A stretch of DNA of 64,000 bases from JAXLWB01 sp046328715 (GTDB lineage: Bacteria > Chloroflexota > Anaerolineae > Caldilineales > Caldilineaceae): contig JAXLWB010000057.1 of the NCBI GenBank assembly GCA_046328715.1, positions 1-64,000 on the forward strand, written 5' to 3'. Below the pieces are notes generated by a model. That model was given only the letters and a program-made list of their open reading frames with translations, did no database searches and was not told where the DNA came from. This document shows, piece by piece, positions 1 to 10,669 of this stretch. Position 1 is the first letter of the stretch; each line of letters opens with the position of its first letter. The position numbers and the translations under genes were made by a program.

Positions 1-1
1 C

Positions 2-3000
2 AACCAGTTTGGGCAACAGATGCTCCAGATCGGTGCCTCGACCACCCTAACCCTGCAAGGTGTGATCAGCGGCACCATCGCTCCCGATCCAGGCAAGACC
101 ATCACCGAAACCGCCGAGGCACTCTACTTTGGTTATTTCCAACAGCTCGCCCAGACACCCTACCGCCAACAGGCACGTGCGCTCGAAAATGCACTCGACT
201 TCGCACAACGCCAATACATGGAGTTGCGCGGCCAGGAGCTTGAATTGCAACTGGAGTTGCGCCAATTAAATGGCGGCGTTGCCATCCTCGACAGCGGCAT
301 TTGGTCGTGGGCGCTGACTGCGATTGGCACAATCGGCGTGTTACCCAAACTGGTCAGCATGGCACCGGGCGATGACAACTTCGTTTCGCCCTTGGTTGCG
401 CCACCGGTCTTAATTGCGCCGAGCGGCAGCCTGAACGATTATCAGGACAGTGACTTTGCCCGCGATTGGCTTGCCGCCTACGTGGCCAGCGGCGGCACGT
501 TGATCGCCTTGACCCAATATGAGAATGAGGATTGGAAGTTGCTGCCCGGCGGCGAAGTCGAAGGCATCGGCTACAAGGACGACATCTTCTGTAAAGATGC
601 TTCAGTCCACATCGTCAATCCTTCCTACTGGATCACGGGTGTCGAGCGTGATTATCCCGATATCCAGATCGATGGCTCCTTCACCCATTGGCCGAACAAT
701 GCCACCATCATTTGGCAACGGCGCACCGGCAACGAAATGCCCGCCATGCTCGAATATGCCTATGGTCAAGGCATGGTCGTCGCCACTGCCGCCTACCCCG
801 ACTTTTACATCAACAGCATCCAAAGCCCGGAGGATGTCACCTTTGCCCGCAGCCTCTTTAGCCTGGCCTATCTACGTGCCAACAATCAAAGTGTCTTCGC
901 CACGGTTGCACCCAACAGCCCTGTTGCGCTGAGTTTGGATATCAGCAACAGCATGGCGACAACAGCAACCGAACTACTGCTCACGAGCGACGCCTATGAT
1001 ACCCGCATCGGCGAATCGTGGCGTTGGGCAGTGCATGCACCAGGCTTAGGGCTAGGAACCGGTGCGCAGAAGGTGCCTCTCACGCCTGGCTTGCCCTCGG
1101 GCGAGAGTCGCCAGGTGAACTTTAGCTTTGCTGCTCCGTCGCGCAGCGGCATCTATCGCATCAGCGAACTGTTGCGGAATGAGTTTGACAATACAACCGC
1201 ACTCTTTGGCGGTTTTTACCAGGTGCGATCAAGCGCGGTGGCGGTCGATCTCTTCAATGCTCGCCTAACCAAAGATCAAGATGCTTATGCACTGGGCGAA
1301 ACCGCCACCTTGACCGTAAGCCTGCGCAACGACCAGAGCATTGCCCGCACCTTTGTCATTACCCCCGAGCTTGGTCTCAGCGCCCCAGTTGTGACCCTCA
1401 ATGCGGCACCCAACAGCAGCGTGACCCAGGTCTATACAACCCCGGTCACAGCCTATCGCGATGTGCGCTTCAGTGTGGGCGATGCCAACCAACAGCGGCC
1501 ACAGTTACTCAGCACACTGGTTACCACTCTACGCCTGCGCCGCCCAACCTTGGGCTTTGCCTACGGCCCGGAGCGCACGCTCGCTCAAGTAGCGACGAAC
1601 TTGCAGGTCACCGTCACCGCCCAGGACGCAGCGCCAGGCTCACCTGTGAACTTTGAGATTACGAAGAATGGTCAATTTGTGGTTAGCAATACGGTGCCGC
1701 TAGCCCAGTTCAACAGTTATCTGGCAGCAACCAGTTCATTGCTGCTACCTGCGGCCGCCCCCGGCACCTTCTATCAGTTGCGCGCCGAACTGGACGATCC
1801 GCGCTGTGGTGTGTTGGCCTGCGTCATTCGCCAGACAATTCCCGTGGTTGCGGTTGCCTCGCTAAAACAGATCGGCTATCGTCCGCTTCCCCTCACACTC
1901 GGCCAGGATAATTCCGATGCACTCAACGTGCTGCTGCTCGGCTCGCCCTTTGGCGGCACGCTGAGCCTGCAAAACCGCCTGCTGAACGAGGAGACAGAGT
2001 TAAATACAGGCTCTGCGCAACAAAGCGATATTCCAGCGGCGATTGCGAATCTAACGCTCGATCTACCGCTCTCGAATCCCATCTCGATCAATCAACCGCT
2101 GCAAAGTCAAGTGACACTTTCAGCCCTGGCAGACGGTGCAACCCTTGCCCAGACTTCAACCTTAACCCTGCCCTTTACCCTACAAGCGCCACTCTTCCGC
2201 CTGCTTGAAGCCACGCGCAAGGCAGGGGAGACACTACACCTCCAGTTCACCGCCCCCAACCTGCTGGAAACCAATCAACCCTTGCTTATCCCAGCCAGCA
2301 GCCCGCTCACTCTGACGCTGTTTGCGCCCGAAGGCTATGTGCTCGAAAATTATGTCGTCAATGATGCCCAGGCAGTGGATAACCGGCTGGACTTCCAACT
2401 CACCCTGCCCAACTACCTCTACCAAGGTGGGCGTTACTCGTTGCAACTAACCACCCCGCACTTGCTCGATTACACCGGGATGACGACCTTCACCGTGCCA
2501 GTCGCTGGCCTTACCTTGGAAACAGCCGCCACTGCCACCGCAGGCAACAACGAAGATTTTGTCCTACGCAATAGCGGCGGAGTCAGCACCCGCTTTGATG
2601 GCACGGTACGCCTGCTCGATGAACAACGGTTGGAAGTCGCATCGCTTCCTGTCAATGAAGCCATTGATGTGAGCAATGCCTTTACCGGCAGCCTGACCCT
2701 GCCTGCACAACTGCGTTCGGGCACCTATCTGCTGCTGGTAGATGGCTTCAATCATGTAGGGGAGCAGGTGCAATTTGGCAAGGCCATCGCCCTCAACGGA
2801 CTGCAGTCCAGCCTGACGGTGCAGACCGACCGCATCGCCTACCTCACCACCGACGTGGTAACTAGCACCAGTTTCATCACACCCAGCCAACCCTTGACAG
2901 GAGCGACCCTGCGCCTACGCGTGATCAAACAGGGCGGTGCCACCGGGCTGGCGGATGACTGGCGCACAGGTCAAGCCGATGGCGGGCATAGCAGCAGCAC

Positions 3001-6000
3001 CTCGGCCAGCTTTGCGCTTCCCTTTACCCCAAGCTGGACAGCGCCCCATAACGGTGGGCGCGTAACGAATGCGCTTTCCGTCAACGGCGTCGTGGTCGTG
3101 GATGACAACAACGCACGCAAGATCCAGGGACGTTCTGCCAGCGATGGCAGCCTGCTTTGGGAGAGCGATTACAGCAATTACGGCTATTACGTCGCCACTT
3201 GGGGTGCCAACGCCACGACGCTCTACACCGCGGTCGATCAAACCATCCTGGCGATCAACCTAAGCAACGGTGCGGTCTTGTGGACCCAACTGATCAACAA
3301 CCGGGTTGAAACGCTGCTGGTGTCCGACACGGCGCTGGCGGTGCTCTATGATTACGGTGGCGGGGGTACCGCTCTACAAGCCAAGCAGCAACCCGGCCTC
3401 GCCATGCTGCTGCCCCAATTGGGAATCGACCCAGGCTATCTGCTACTCGACCCTGCCACCGGCACGCTTCGTGGCCAGGTTCTGCAGACCGCACCGGCCT
3501 TGCTGGTCGGCAATCAACTGTTTCTCTATCAATATGGCAACGACAACGAGATTGCAGCCTACGACGCAACCACAGGCAGCAATCTCTGGACCACGCCAGT
3601 AAACGGCTCCCTCTCAACCCTGGCGGCGAATGATCAATACCTCTTGGTCTTCGCCTACTACAGCAACGAATTGCAGATCTTTGACAGTGCCACCGGCATC
3701 TTCCTGCGCTCGCTGACACTGGATCCTGGCTTTTCGCTGAGCACTGGCTTCCAAAACTTCACCCTCAATGGCGCAAGCTTCCACTATGCGGCGCAGCAGT
3801 ATACCGTGGATGGCCAAGGGATCAGCCTCTACAAAGTGGACCTGAGCAGCGGCAGCAGTACATTGATCTACAATGCCGCGCCCCTCGAATTCCGTGCTCT
3901 GGCCAATGGCGGCAACAATCTCTACCTTCTGCGCGATCAGCCGAGCAAACTGCTGATTATCGATGCAGGAACAGGCACCGTGGTCGGCGAGACTGAGATC
4001 AGCAACCCTGATGGTTCCTTGCTTGGCTTGACCCTCGGTCGCAATGGGCCGATTGTGATGACAGGCCAAAACGCCATCGCCTTCGCAGCCAGCAGTGGCA
4101 GCGGTGCCGGTGCCGACCAGATTCTCTACGAGCAACTTTTGCCGGTCACCACGACTATACCCATCGCCCTGGATGCGCTGCTGGATGGCCTTACCGCCAA
4201 TTCCCAGGCACGCGGCACCCTGCTGTTGGAAGGGACACTCTTTGGCAGCGAGCCACAGAGCATCGCCAATCCCAGCGCTCGCCAACTCCTGGCGCGTGAC
4301 CGCACTAGCTTCCGCATCGACGACAGCAGTGCAGCATTGGTGCTGGTCAGTGACTCGCCCGTTGCCCGCCAGAACGTGGCCAGCTACAGCTTAGACGATG
4401 TCGCTTCTACGGTCGCCTTCCAGGGCGTGGCGCGCAATACCAGTGCATTACCCAGCACGCTGGCCATAACCGTGGTGCGCAGTGATGGTGTCACCCTCTT
4501 TAGCCAGAGTTACCCGGATGTGGCCGCCGATGGTACGGTTGCCTTCGCCTTTAGCGACAGTAATGCACCGACCGGCTACCTAACCTACACCGCTACTAGC
4601 AATCTGGGTGGCCTGGCCACAACCAACTTGTTAGTCCGCCCTGCCGATGTCACTGCATCGCTGACGCTGGCCCCGCTCGACATTGCGTTGGGTGAAACGG
4701 TCAATGCAACCGTGTTGCTACGAAACCGCAACCCGGATCTGCCCGCCTATCTCACGCTAGATTGGGGAACGAAGCAAGAAGACATCATCCTGGATCAAGG
4801 ACAGACACTCTCTCGCACTGAAATCTTTACCCCCAGCGCGGCCGGGCTCTTCAACCCCATCGTCCATCTGAGCGGGGATGCAACGGCCAACCTCTCGGCG
4901 GCGAGTACGGTCAATGTGCGCAACGAGACGGTTAATGTCGCAGCGTCGATCAGCGGTGTGACTCGTACTCTGGCCACCCTGGTGCGCACGGACGATGCAG
5001 CCCTGGAGTTTAGCCTGACCAATCCCGGCAATGAAAGCTTTGACGTGGTAGTCGATTATATTGTCAACAGCCCGTTGCTGCTCGGCGCAGAGACAATCAG
5101 CCTGATGCCCTTTGAGACTAGGACGATTCGTGTTGCCCTCAACCGCTTGCCTGCGGGGTCGCATAGCGCCACCTTCACCGTCAAACATGCCCGCCTAGGT
5201 ACGACGTTGGGCGTGGCCAATATCGCCTTTGCGTTGGTCGAGCCGCAGACAACCATCGATTTGCAAGCCCAACTGGGCGAGATCACACCCAATGGGGATT
5301 TGCCTGTGCTGATCAACCTCACGGGCAACCCAAGCAACGATCTACCCTTGAACGCCCTCTTGCTGATAGAGGGAGCCACCTCACTACGCCAGGAGGTGAC
5401 AATCACCCCCAATGCCACAGTGCAACTTGCGCCCGTGGTTGATCTGCCCAACCTGACTGGACCACAGAATCTTTCAATTAAACTGCTTGCTGAAGATGGC
5501 TCTCTGCTTGCCCAACGCGACCTCGCCGTGCAGGGGACATTGCGCCAATCACCGAATGCGCAACTGGTTAGTCTGACTGCGAGCAGCACAACGGCGGGTG
5601 CAGTCGTCACCCTGACCGCTACGCTCAACAATCCTGGCCCGGAAGGTGAGGTATTGGTGCGCTTTACCGCCTTTGACCAGAGCGTTGAGAAGCTCGCCAC
5701 GCTGCCCGCCAATAGCAACGGCATCGCAGTGACCCATGCGATCAGCGCACCCAGCGCCCTGCTTGATGGGAAATATCCAGCCAGCGTGGTCTTTGGCGAA
5801 GCGCACCAAAGCACCGACATCACTGTTAGCGGTGTCAAGCTCGCAGTCACCCAGGGGTTGGACGCAGCAGCCTACCAACCCTTTAGCACCGCCACGTACC
5901 ATGTACAACTGACCGGCATCCAAGGCGCAGCGGCCCAATATGATGTTGCCTTGCGCTATCATGGGGCGGAGCATGAAGAGACCGTGAGCCTGGGTGCTGG

Positions 6001-8902
6001 CGGTCAGGTGAATCTCAATTGGAGCTTTAACGTCGGCCAGATCAGCGACCGGGTCAGTGTCCTGGTGCGCAACCATGTCAACAACCCCGACGAGCAGGTG
6101 CTCACCCTCTACATCGACAGCAGCGATGTGCGTGTGATCGAAGATGAACGTGCCTGGCTGGAAAGCGATCACCGCACCTACCAGGCAGGCGAGCGCGTCA
6201 ATCTCACCCTGCATCTACTCAAACCAGTCATCAGCGCATTGGTATTGGCTCCCGATGAATTCACAAACAGCGACTACCTGCTTTGGTCGAGCAGTGAGCA
6301 GATGTCGATGACCGGTGTCATTACCGGTGCCGTGGGTACGGTTCCGATCAGCTTCCAGTTGCCCACGCTGCTGCCCACCGGACGTTACTTTGTGCGTCTG
6401 CTGCTGGATGGCGACGAGAGCACCTTCCCGCTCGATGTCTTTGGCACGGTACTCAACACGGAAGAATTCACGATTGAACATCCGACAGTGAGCTTGACCA
6501 GCGGCGACCCGATCACGATCACGGCTCGGCTGCGGCTCAATCAGCCACTCAACAACGCCCGCATCGCCGCCTATGCGGTCGCTCCCGATGGCACAATCCT
6601 GAGCTTGGGCGGCGGGGCAACACGGCTACAAAACCTAGCGGCAGGGGTCAATCCCATTCAGTTGACAGGGCTTTTCAACAGCACGCAGAGCGGTGCCCAC
6701 AAGGTCGTGCTTGCCGTGCGCGATGCGGCATCCTTCCAATACCTGGGCGGCGATAGCAAATTCGTCGAGGCAGGAGCCGCCACGCTGGTTGCGCTGGAGA
6801 CCGACCAGGGTGTCTATCTGCCAGGTGCGCCAGCGGTCGGCACGGTGACTCTCTACAGCAGTGCACCGGCCACGCTTGCCGTGCGCACTTCGGGTGGCAG
6901 CGTCTTGTTCAACCAGTTGGTTACGACGACCGGCTACCAACAATTCACCTTCACCCCGCCCACCGCCAGTGAGATGGATGAAGTGCTGATTGCTACCCTG
7001 ACCGTCAACGGGAACGAGGTCGCCCGCTTGCAACGTGCCTACAAAGTGGCTGCCAGCTTCGACACCAGCGCCCCACAGATCACGATTGAGCAGCCAGTAT
7101 CGATTGATCCAAACAAGGAGTTGCAACTGATTCTGCCCACTGCCCAACCCTATGCGCTCACCATCAGCGGTAAGGTGCTGGACAGCAGCCCGATTGTCAG
7201 TTTGACCGTGAATGGTCTGCCAGCGACGGTGAATGGGCAAAGCTGGTCGATCCAGCTCTCGTTGCCACGCGGCACCAAATTCCTGCTTGTGCAGGCAACG
7301 GATCGTGCTGGCAACACTGGCCAGGCGACCACGACCATCGATCTACAACCTGCGTATGGGGTCAGCTTGAACCTAGCTCCAGCCAGCGTCAATGTCGGCG
7401 GACAGATCCAGATCACCTCCGTGATCACGGCGGCTGACCTGATCAGCGGCATGGTGAACTTTGTCTTCAGCCCGACACTCTTTACCCCGGTCAACGGCAA
7501 CGCCAGCAGCGGTCTACTCAACCTAACCCTGACCCCCAGCCATCCCGATGTCACCTGGCAGGGGATGATTGCGCCAAATGCGCCGGTGACAATTGTCTGG
7601 CAAGCGCAGGCGAGCAATGCAGGCAGTGGCGAGATCTTTGCACTGCTCCAGGTCGCTCAGTCGCCATCGCGTACGAGCAATCGCCTGACCTATATGGTGA
7701 TCGCCGCCCCCACGGCCACGCCGACGCCCAGCGCAACACCGACAAACACAGCTACACCGATACCAACTGCAACCGCCACGCCATCGGCGACGCCCACAGC
7801 GACGGCGACGGCAACTGCGCTGCCAACCAACACAGCAACCAGTACGAGCACGCCCACGGCCACGTCGACGCAGACCACGGCTGCTACCTTGCCACCAACC
7901 GCAACCCCTTCGCCCACCATGACGCCGACACCGATTATTGCCACCGCTACACCGACGAAGACATCAACTCCGGGTGCTCCGGTGTTGATGGTCAGCACTG
8001 ATCTGAATGGCACTGCCCCCGGTGTGGGCGAGTTTCGTGATGAGGATATTCTGGCGTGGGACAGCACCACCGACCGTTATTCAATGATTTTTGATGGCAG
8101 CGATGTGGGCTGGGGCAACGTCGATGTCGATGCCTTTGCCGTGTTGTCGAATGGCCACCTGCTGCTGAGCAGCGACACCGACTTTACACTGCCTGGCTCG
8201 TTGACCGTCAACCATGCGCCGCTGGCGGTCGATGATGCTGATATCATCGAGTTTGTCCCGATCAGCTACGGGGCGAACACCAGCGGACGTTTCCAGATGT
8301 GGTTTGATGGTTCGACTTATGGCTTGGATACAGCGGATGAGGATATCGACGCCATCGACTTCGACGCCACGGGCAAGCTGCTGATCAGCGTAGTGAGTAA
8401 CTTCAATGCGCTCGGCAGCAAGGCCAACGACGAAGATATTCTGCGCTTCACGGGCAGTGGCTTTGAGCTGTATTTCGACGGCTCCGATGTGGGAATGACG
8501 GCAGAGCTAGAAGATGTCGAGGATATCTGGCTGAATGGCAAAGATATCTATCTTTCGCTGCAAGGGCCTTTCCTGGTGAGCAGCGACAACAGCCTGGTCG
8601 GTCTGCCCGGCGATGTCTTCGTCTGTCGCCAGACCAGCCCCGAACCAAATACTCGTTGCACCTTTAACCTCTACTGGCGCGCTGCGGTGCATGGTTTGCT
8701 GGGGAAATTGGTAGATGGCCTAGCACTCGGTGCCTTGCCCACACCACTTAGCCCCGCCGATGTGGAACCAGTCGCCGACTATGTCGATGATACGCAGGTG
8801 TTTGATGGGGATGACATCAACGAAGTGAATGCACCAGATGAGACCAGCGATGTAGATGATTCGCTGAATCAGAGGCTGTTTCTGCCGCTGGTGGCGAGGT
8901 GA
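2..8902 (+). CDS. Giant secreted multidomain surface protein, 5' end outside window
   Basis: The frame is open from the first bases, so the true start lies upstream; at least 2966 residues are encoded. Residues about 100-300 resemble a glutamine-amidotransferase-like fold used as a binding domain (a 'VASGGTLIAL' type strand-turn). Long stretches of Ig/CARDB-like beta repeats follow. A PQQ-type beta-propeller lies near residues 1015-1365 ('ASDGSLLWES', 'NLSNGAVLWTQ'). More Ig-like repeats lead to a Pro/Thr spacer at about 2570-2657 (PTATPTPSAT type). The C-terminal region has three related blocks with 'DEDI...FDGSDVG' and ends in RLFLPLVAR. Known: such spacers and propellers are common in secreted Chloroflexota proteins. 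Inference: an exported, surface-associated adhesion or substrate-binding protein. No catalytic motif was recognised, and ligands are unknown. Confidence 0.85.
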   Translation, partial: NQFGQQMLQIGASTTLTLQGVISGTIAPDPGKTITETAEALYFGYFQQLAQTPYRQQARALENALDFAQRQYMELRGQELELQLELRQLNGGVAILDSGIWSWALTAIGTIGVLPKLVSMAPGDDNFVSPLVAPPVLIAPSGSLNDYQDSDFARDWLAAYVASGGTLIALTQYENEDWKLLPGGEVEGIGYKDDIFCKDASVHIVNPSYWITGVERDYPDIQIDGSFTHWPNNATIIWQRRTGNEMPAMLEYAYGQGMVVATAAYPDFYINSIQSPEDVTFARSLFSLAYLRANNQSVFATVAPNSPVALSLDISNSMATTATELLLTSDAYDTRIGESWRWAVHAPGLGLGTGAQKVPLTPGLPSGESRQVNFSFAAPSRSGIYRISELLRNEFDNTTALFGGFYQVRSSAVAVDLFNARLTKDQDAYALGETATLTVSLRNDQSIARTFVITPELGLSAPVVTLNAAPNSSVTQVYTTPVTAYRDVRFSVGDANQQRPQLLSTLVTTLRLRRPTLGFAYGPERTLAQVATNLQVTVTAQDAAPGSPVNFEITKNGQFVVSNTVPLAQFNSYLAATSSLLLPAAAPGTFYQLRAELDDPRCGVLACVIRQTIPVVAVASLKQIGYRPLPLTLGQDNSDALNVLLLGSPFGGTLSLQNRLLNEETELNTGSAQQSDIPAAIANLTLDLPLSNPISINQPLQSQVTLSALADGATLAQTSTLTLPFTLQAPLFRLLEATRKAGETLHLQFTAPNLLETNQPLLIPASSPLTLTLFAPEGYVLENYVVNDAQAVDNRLDFQLTLPNYLYQGGRYSLQLTTPHLLDYTGMTTFTVPVAGLTLETAATATAGNNEDFVLRNSGGVSTRFDGTVRLLDEQRLEVASLPVNEAIDVSNAFTGSLTLPAQLRSGTYLLLVDGFNHVGEQVQFGKAIALNGLQSSLTVQTDRIAYLTTDVVTSTSFITPSQPLTGATLRLRVIKQGGATGLADDWRTGQADGGHSSSTSASFALPFTPSWTAPHNGGRVTNALSVNGVVVVDDNNARKIQGRSASDGSLLWESDYSNYGYYVATWGANATTLYTAVDQTILAINLSNGAVLWTQLINNRVETLLVSDTALAVLYDYGGGGTALQAKQQPGLAMLLPQLGIDPGYLLLDPATGTLRGQVLQTAPALLVGNQLFLYQYGNDNEIAAYDATTGSNLWTTPVNGSLSTLAANDQYLLVFAYYSNELQIFDSATGIFLRSLTLDPGFSLSTGFQNFTLNGASFHYAAQQYTVDGQGISLYKVDLSSGSSTLIYNAAPLEFRALANGGNNLYLLRDQPSKLLIIDAGTGTVVGETEISNPDGSLLGLTLGRNGPIVMTGQNAIAFAASSGSGAGADQILYEQLLPVTTTIPIALDALLDGLTANSQARGTLLLEGTLFGSEPQSIANPSARQLLARDRTSFRIDDSSAALVLVSDSPVARQNVASYSLDDVASTVAFQGVARNTSALPSTLAITVVRSDGVTLFSQSYPDVAADGTVAFAFSDSNAPTGYLTYTATSNLGGLATTNLLVRPADVTASLTLAPLDIALGETVNATVLLRNRNPDLPAYLTLDWGTKQEDIILDQGQTLSRTEIFTPSAAGLFNPIVHLSGDATANLSAASTVNVRNETVNVAASISGVTRTLATLVRTDDAALEFSLTNPGNESFDVVVDYIVNSPLLLGAETISLMPFETRTIRVALNRLPAGSHSATFTVKHARLGTTLGVANIAFALVEPQTTIDLQAQLGEITPNGDLPVLINLTGNPSNDLPLNALLLIEGATSLRQEVTITPNATVQLAPVVDLPNLTGPQNLSIKLLAEDGSLLAQRDLAVQGTLRQSPNAQLVSLTASSTTAGAVVTLTATLNNPGPEGEVLVRFTAFDQSVEKLATLPANSNGIAVTHAISAPSALLDGKYPASVVFGEAHQSTDITVSGVKLAVTQGLDAAAYQPFSTATYHVQLTGIQGAAAQYDVALRYHGAEHEETVSLGAGGQVNLNWSFNVGQISDRVSVLVRNHVNNPDEQVLTLYIDSSDVRVIEDERAWLESDHRTYQAGERVNLTLHLLKPVISALVLAPDEFTNSDYLLWSSSEQMSMTGVITGAVGTVPISFQLPTLLPTGRYFVRLLLDGDESTFPLDVFGTVLNTEEFTIEHPTVSLTSGDPITITARLRLNQPLNNARIAAYAVAPDGTILSLGGGATRLQNLAAGVNPIQLTGLFNSTQSGAHKVVLAVRDAASFQYLGGDSKFVEAGAATLVALETDQGVYLPGAPAVGTVTLYSSAPATLAVRTSGGSVLFNQLVTTTGYQQFTFTPPTASEMDEVLIATLTVNGNEVARLQRAYKVAASFDTSAPQITIEQPVSIDPNKELQLILPTAQPYALTISGKVLDSSPIVSLTVNGLPATVNGQSWSIQLSLPRGTKFLLVQATDRAGNTGQATTTIDLQPAYGVSLNLAPASVNVGGQIQITSVITAADLISGMVNFVFSPTLFTPVNGNASSGLLNLTLTPSHPDVTWQGMIAPNAPVTIVWQAQASNAGSGEIFALLQVAQSPSRTSNRLTYMVIAAPTATPTPSATPTNTATPIPTATATPSATPTATATATALPTNTATSTSTPTATSTQTTAATLPPTATPSPTMTPTPIIATATPTKTSTPGAPVLMVSTDLNGTAPGVGEFRDEDILAWDSTTDRYSMIFDGSDVGWGNVDVDAFAVLSNGHLLLSSDTDFTLPGSLTVNHAPLAVDDADIIEFVPISYGANTSGRFQMWFDGSTYGLDTADEDIDAIDFDATGKLLISVVSNFNALGSKANDEDILRFTGSGFELYFDGSDVGMTAELEDVEDIWLNGKDIYLSLQGPFLVSSDNSLVGLPGDVFVCRQTSPEPNTRCTFNLYWRAAVHGLLGKLVDGLALGALPTPLSPADVEPVADYVDDTQVFDGDDINEVNAPDETSDVDDSLNQRLFLPLVAR
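7711..7975 (+). repeat. Pro/Thr-rich low-complexity coding repeat (spacer)
   Basis: About 88 codons alternate Pro, Thr, Ala and Ser, built from imperfect 'acgcc(g/c)ac' units. The segment joins the Ig-like part of the giant protein to its C-terminal FDGSDVG blocks and is probably an extended wall- or glycan-exposed stalk. It produces long open frames on the opposite strand that are not genes. Confidence 0.85.
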
Positions 8903-8943
8903 GACAGTAGACAGTAGGTCAGTGAATCAGTAGGACAGTGAGC
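8902..8943. repeat. 8-base quasi-tandem array (cagtaggA family)
   Basis: Begins at the stop codon of the giant protein gene. Units are acagtag, acagtagg, tcagtgaa, tcagtagg and acagtgag. It lies between two convergent genes. The same unit family occurs at 16814-16858, 16971-17023 and 28086-28163. Confidence 0.75.
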
Positions 8944-8984
8944 AAAGGGGACGATACCCTTCGCTCACTTTTTGTATGTTACCC

Positions 8985-9401
8985 TTACTCCAACAATTGT
9001 GGATTCCAGACGATCTCCCAGAGATGACCCTCTGGGTCTTGGAAGTAGCCCGAGTAGCCACCCCAGAAGGTGTCGTGCGCAGGTTTGACAATCGTGGCAC
9101 CCGCTGCGCTGGCCTGTGCCATAATGCCGTCAACTTCCTCTTTCGAATTGACGTTGTGACCGATTGTCATTTCGGTAGCACTTGCCGGACCAACCGCAAG
9201 TCCTGTATCGTGGCTGATACTCTTGCGTGGCCACAACGCCAGGCGCAATCCAGGCTGAAGTTGAATGAAGGCTACTGCGCCGTACTCGAACTCTTTGCCA
9301 ACAATGCCTTCACTTGGAAAGCCTAACCCCTCGTGGTAGAAGCGATAGGCTGCCTCAAGGTCATCGACGCCTATGGTAAGAACAGTGATTCGTGGTTTCA
9401 A
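8985..9401 (-). CDS. VOC-superfamily (glyoxalase/bleomycin-resistance fold) protein
   Basis: A 138-residue single-domain VOC protein. It opens with the usual first beta-alpha-beta module (ITVLTIGVDDLEAAYRFYHE) and closes with 'YFQDPEGHLWEIVW', whose Glu is the common metal-ligand position. Known: VOC proteins include glyoxalases, dioxygenases and fosfomycin- or bleomycin-resistance proteins; this short 'glyoxalase-like' type is rarely assigned a substrate. The start is TTG, supported by an AAGGAGG ribosome-binding site 6 bases upstream. It is convergent with the giant protein gene. The substrate cannot be told from sequence. Confidence 0.85.
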   Translation of the reverse strand: MKPRITVLTIGVDDLEAAYRFYHEGLGFPSEGIVGKEFEYGAVAFIQLQPGLRLALWPRKSISHDTGLAVGPASATEMTIGHNVNSKEEVDGIMAQASAAGATIVKPAHDTFWGGYSGYFQDPEGHLWEIVWNPQLLE

Positions 9402-9551
9402 TTGTCGCCTCCTTGTCGATCATCTCTTGCCCTATATCACAGTGAAGCAACTTGTCATACTCTGCATACGATCCCATCATACCGTTGTTGACGATGGCTT
9501 CTGTAATGGTCATGGCATTAATCGTCACATAACCATGGTGAGACTGGCATT

Positions 9552-10532
9552 TTATGCTGCGACATCTCTCAACAAATCATCGACGTACCCATCCAGCCAA
9601 CAGACGAGACGAGGAACCCGCCAAGTTTCAGCTTGGCCGACATTCCAGATGACCTGTTGCATCTCATGTTCAATCTGGTAGATGGTCAAGCGCTGGGCCA
9701 GATGGGGGACTTGTGTGCATAAGGGTGATGCTGCGAAGAAAGCTCGCAGAAATGGTCTAAAATCGATGTCGGGTTTCGGCGGATATAAACACCAGTGGAT
9801 GAGATGACATAATTCGAAATCTGCTTCGCCAAACTGCGAACATTCCCAATCGATCACGCCCGAAAATTGCCCTTGGTGAAGTAATATATTTTTGGGATGA
9901 AAATCGTTGTGCAGCAGTTTGGGGCCAGTCTGAAAATCCAAGACAGCAACGGATGTTTGCAGGAATTGATGTGCACGTTCAAAAATCTGGATACTGTCTG
10001 GCTTCAAGGGTAAGCTTTCAGATGCCCGCTTGAGGCGTTCCCAATAGTTTTGATGACCCTCGCGCCAGGTTCCAGGGAAGTTTGGCAGCGCCGCCACGTA
10101 AAGGCCGATGTCATAATGTGTTCCGTTCAATTCGTGCAAGTTGTCCAAAAACTCTGCGACGTCTTTCCCAAGTTGTTTTTGCAGTGCCGCAGTAGTCTCC
10201 TGGTAAACATTCACAAAATCATCGCCCGGCAACAAAGTCAAGAGAGTATAGGAGAGGGGTTCGGCGTTCTGCTCGAGTGTACCTGCGTGGAGTATTTTCG
10301 GCACAAAATGTAGGGTAGCAACTCGTCGGAATTTCTCCTGTTCCTGTACCATCGAAGTTTTTGATACGCGCAAGAGGAATTCTTGATTAATGAAGAAGAT
10401 CTGCTTGCCAAAACTGCCAGTCAGCGATTTTAGCTCCTTGATCTCGATTTGATGTGCGGCACAGATTTGGTGTACTTCTGTAAAGTGAATTTCCTTTTTC
10501 AAGCTTTTCCTGCCTGATTCATTGAGTATCAA
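9552..10532 (-). CDS. Aminoglycoside phosphotransferase (APH)-family kinase-like protein
   Basis: About 316-326 residues with the APH/choline-kinase fold. The catalytic loop is 'LLHNDFHPKNILL' (Asp base, Asn metal ligand), followed by 'GVIDWE', the DFG-equivalent Asp. The N-lobe has 'FFINQEFLLRVSK', where the Lys may hold ATP phosphates. Known: this family phosphorylates antibiotics, choline, homoserine or other small alcohols. Nothing nearby identifies the substrate, so resistance should not be assumed. The start is uncertain: there is no in-frame ATG early. TTG at 10532 is possible, and TTG at 10502, preceded by AGGAAAAG, looks better. It is divergent from the ferredoxin gene. Confidence 0.8.
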   Translation of the reverse strand: MILNESGRKSLKKEIHFTEVHQICAAHQIEIKELKSLTGSFGKQIFFINQEFLLRVSKTSMVQEQEKFRRVATLHFVPKILHAGTLEQNAEPLSYTLLTLLPGDDFVNVYQETTAALQKQLGKDVAEFLDNLHELNGTHYDIGLYVAALPNFPGTWREGHQNYWERLKRASESLPLKPDSIQIFERAHQFLQTSVAVLDFQTGPKLLHNDFHPKNILLHQGQFSGVIDWECSQFGEADFELCHLIHWCLYPPKPDIDFRPFLRAFFAASPLCTQVPHLAQRLTIYQIEHEMQQVIWNVGQAETWRVPRLVCWLDGYVDDLLRDVAA

Positions 10533-10669
10533 TTCTCATTTAGCTGTTTTCAATTTGAAAACATTACTTTTTGTGTAAACTTTAGCAAGTTTAGTAAGAT
10601 ATATAACATGCAGTTGTTAGCCCAACCATCTATTAGTATTCCAGCCAACAAAACCGAAAGGATATTCGA

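Noticed and set aside
7690..8070. Long minus-strand reading frame rich in Val/Gly opposite the Pro/Thr spacer
   Set aside because: It is a mirror of the low-complexity Pro/Thr codons, has no family similarity or ribosome-binding site, and overlaps a confident gene.
9552..10532. Aminoglycoside resistance gene
   Set aside because: The kinase fold is clear, but the family has many non-antibiotic substrates and no resistance context exists here.
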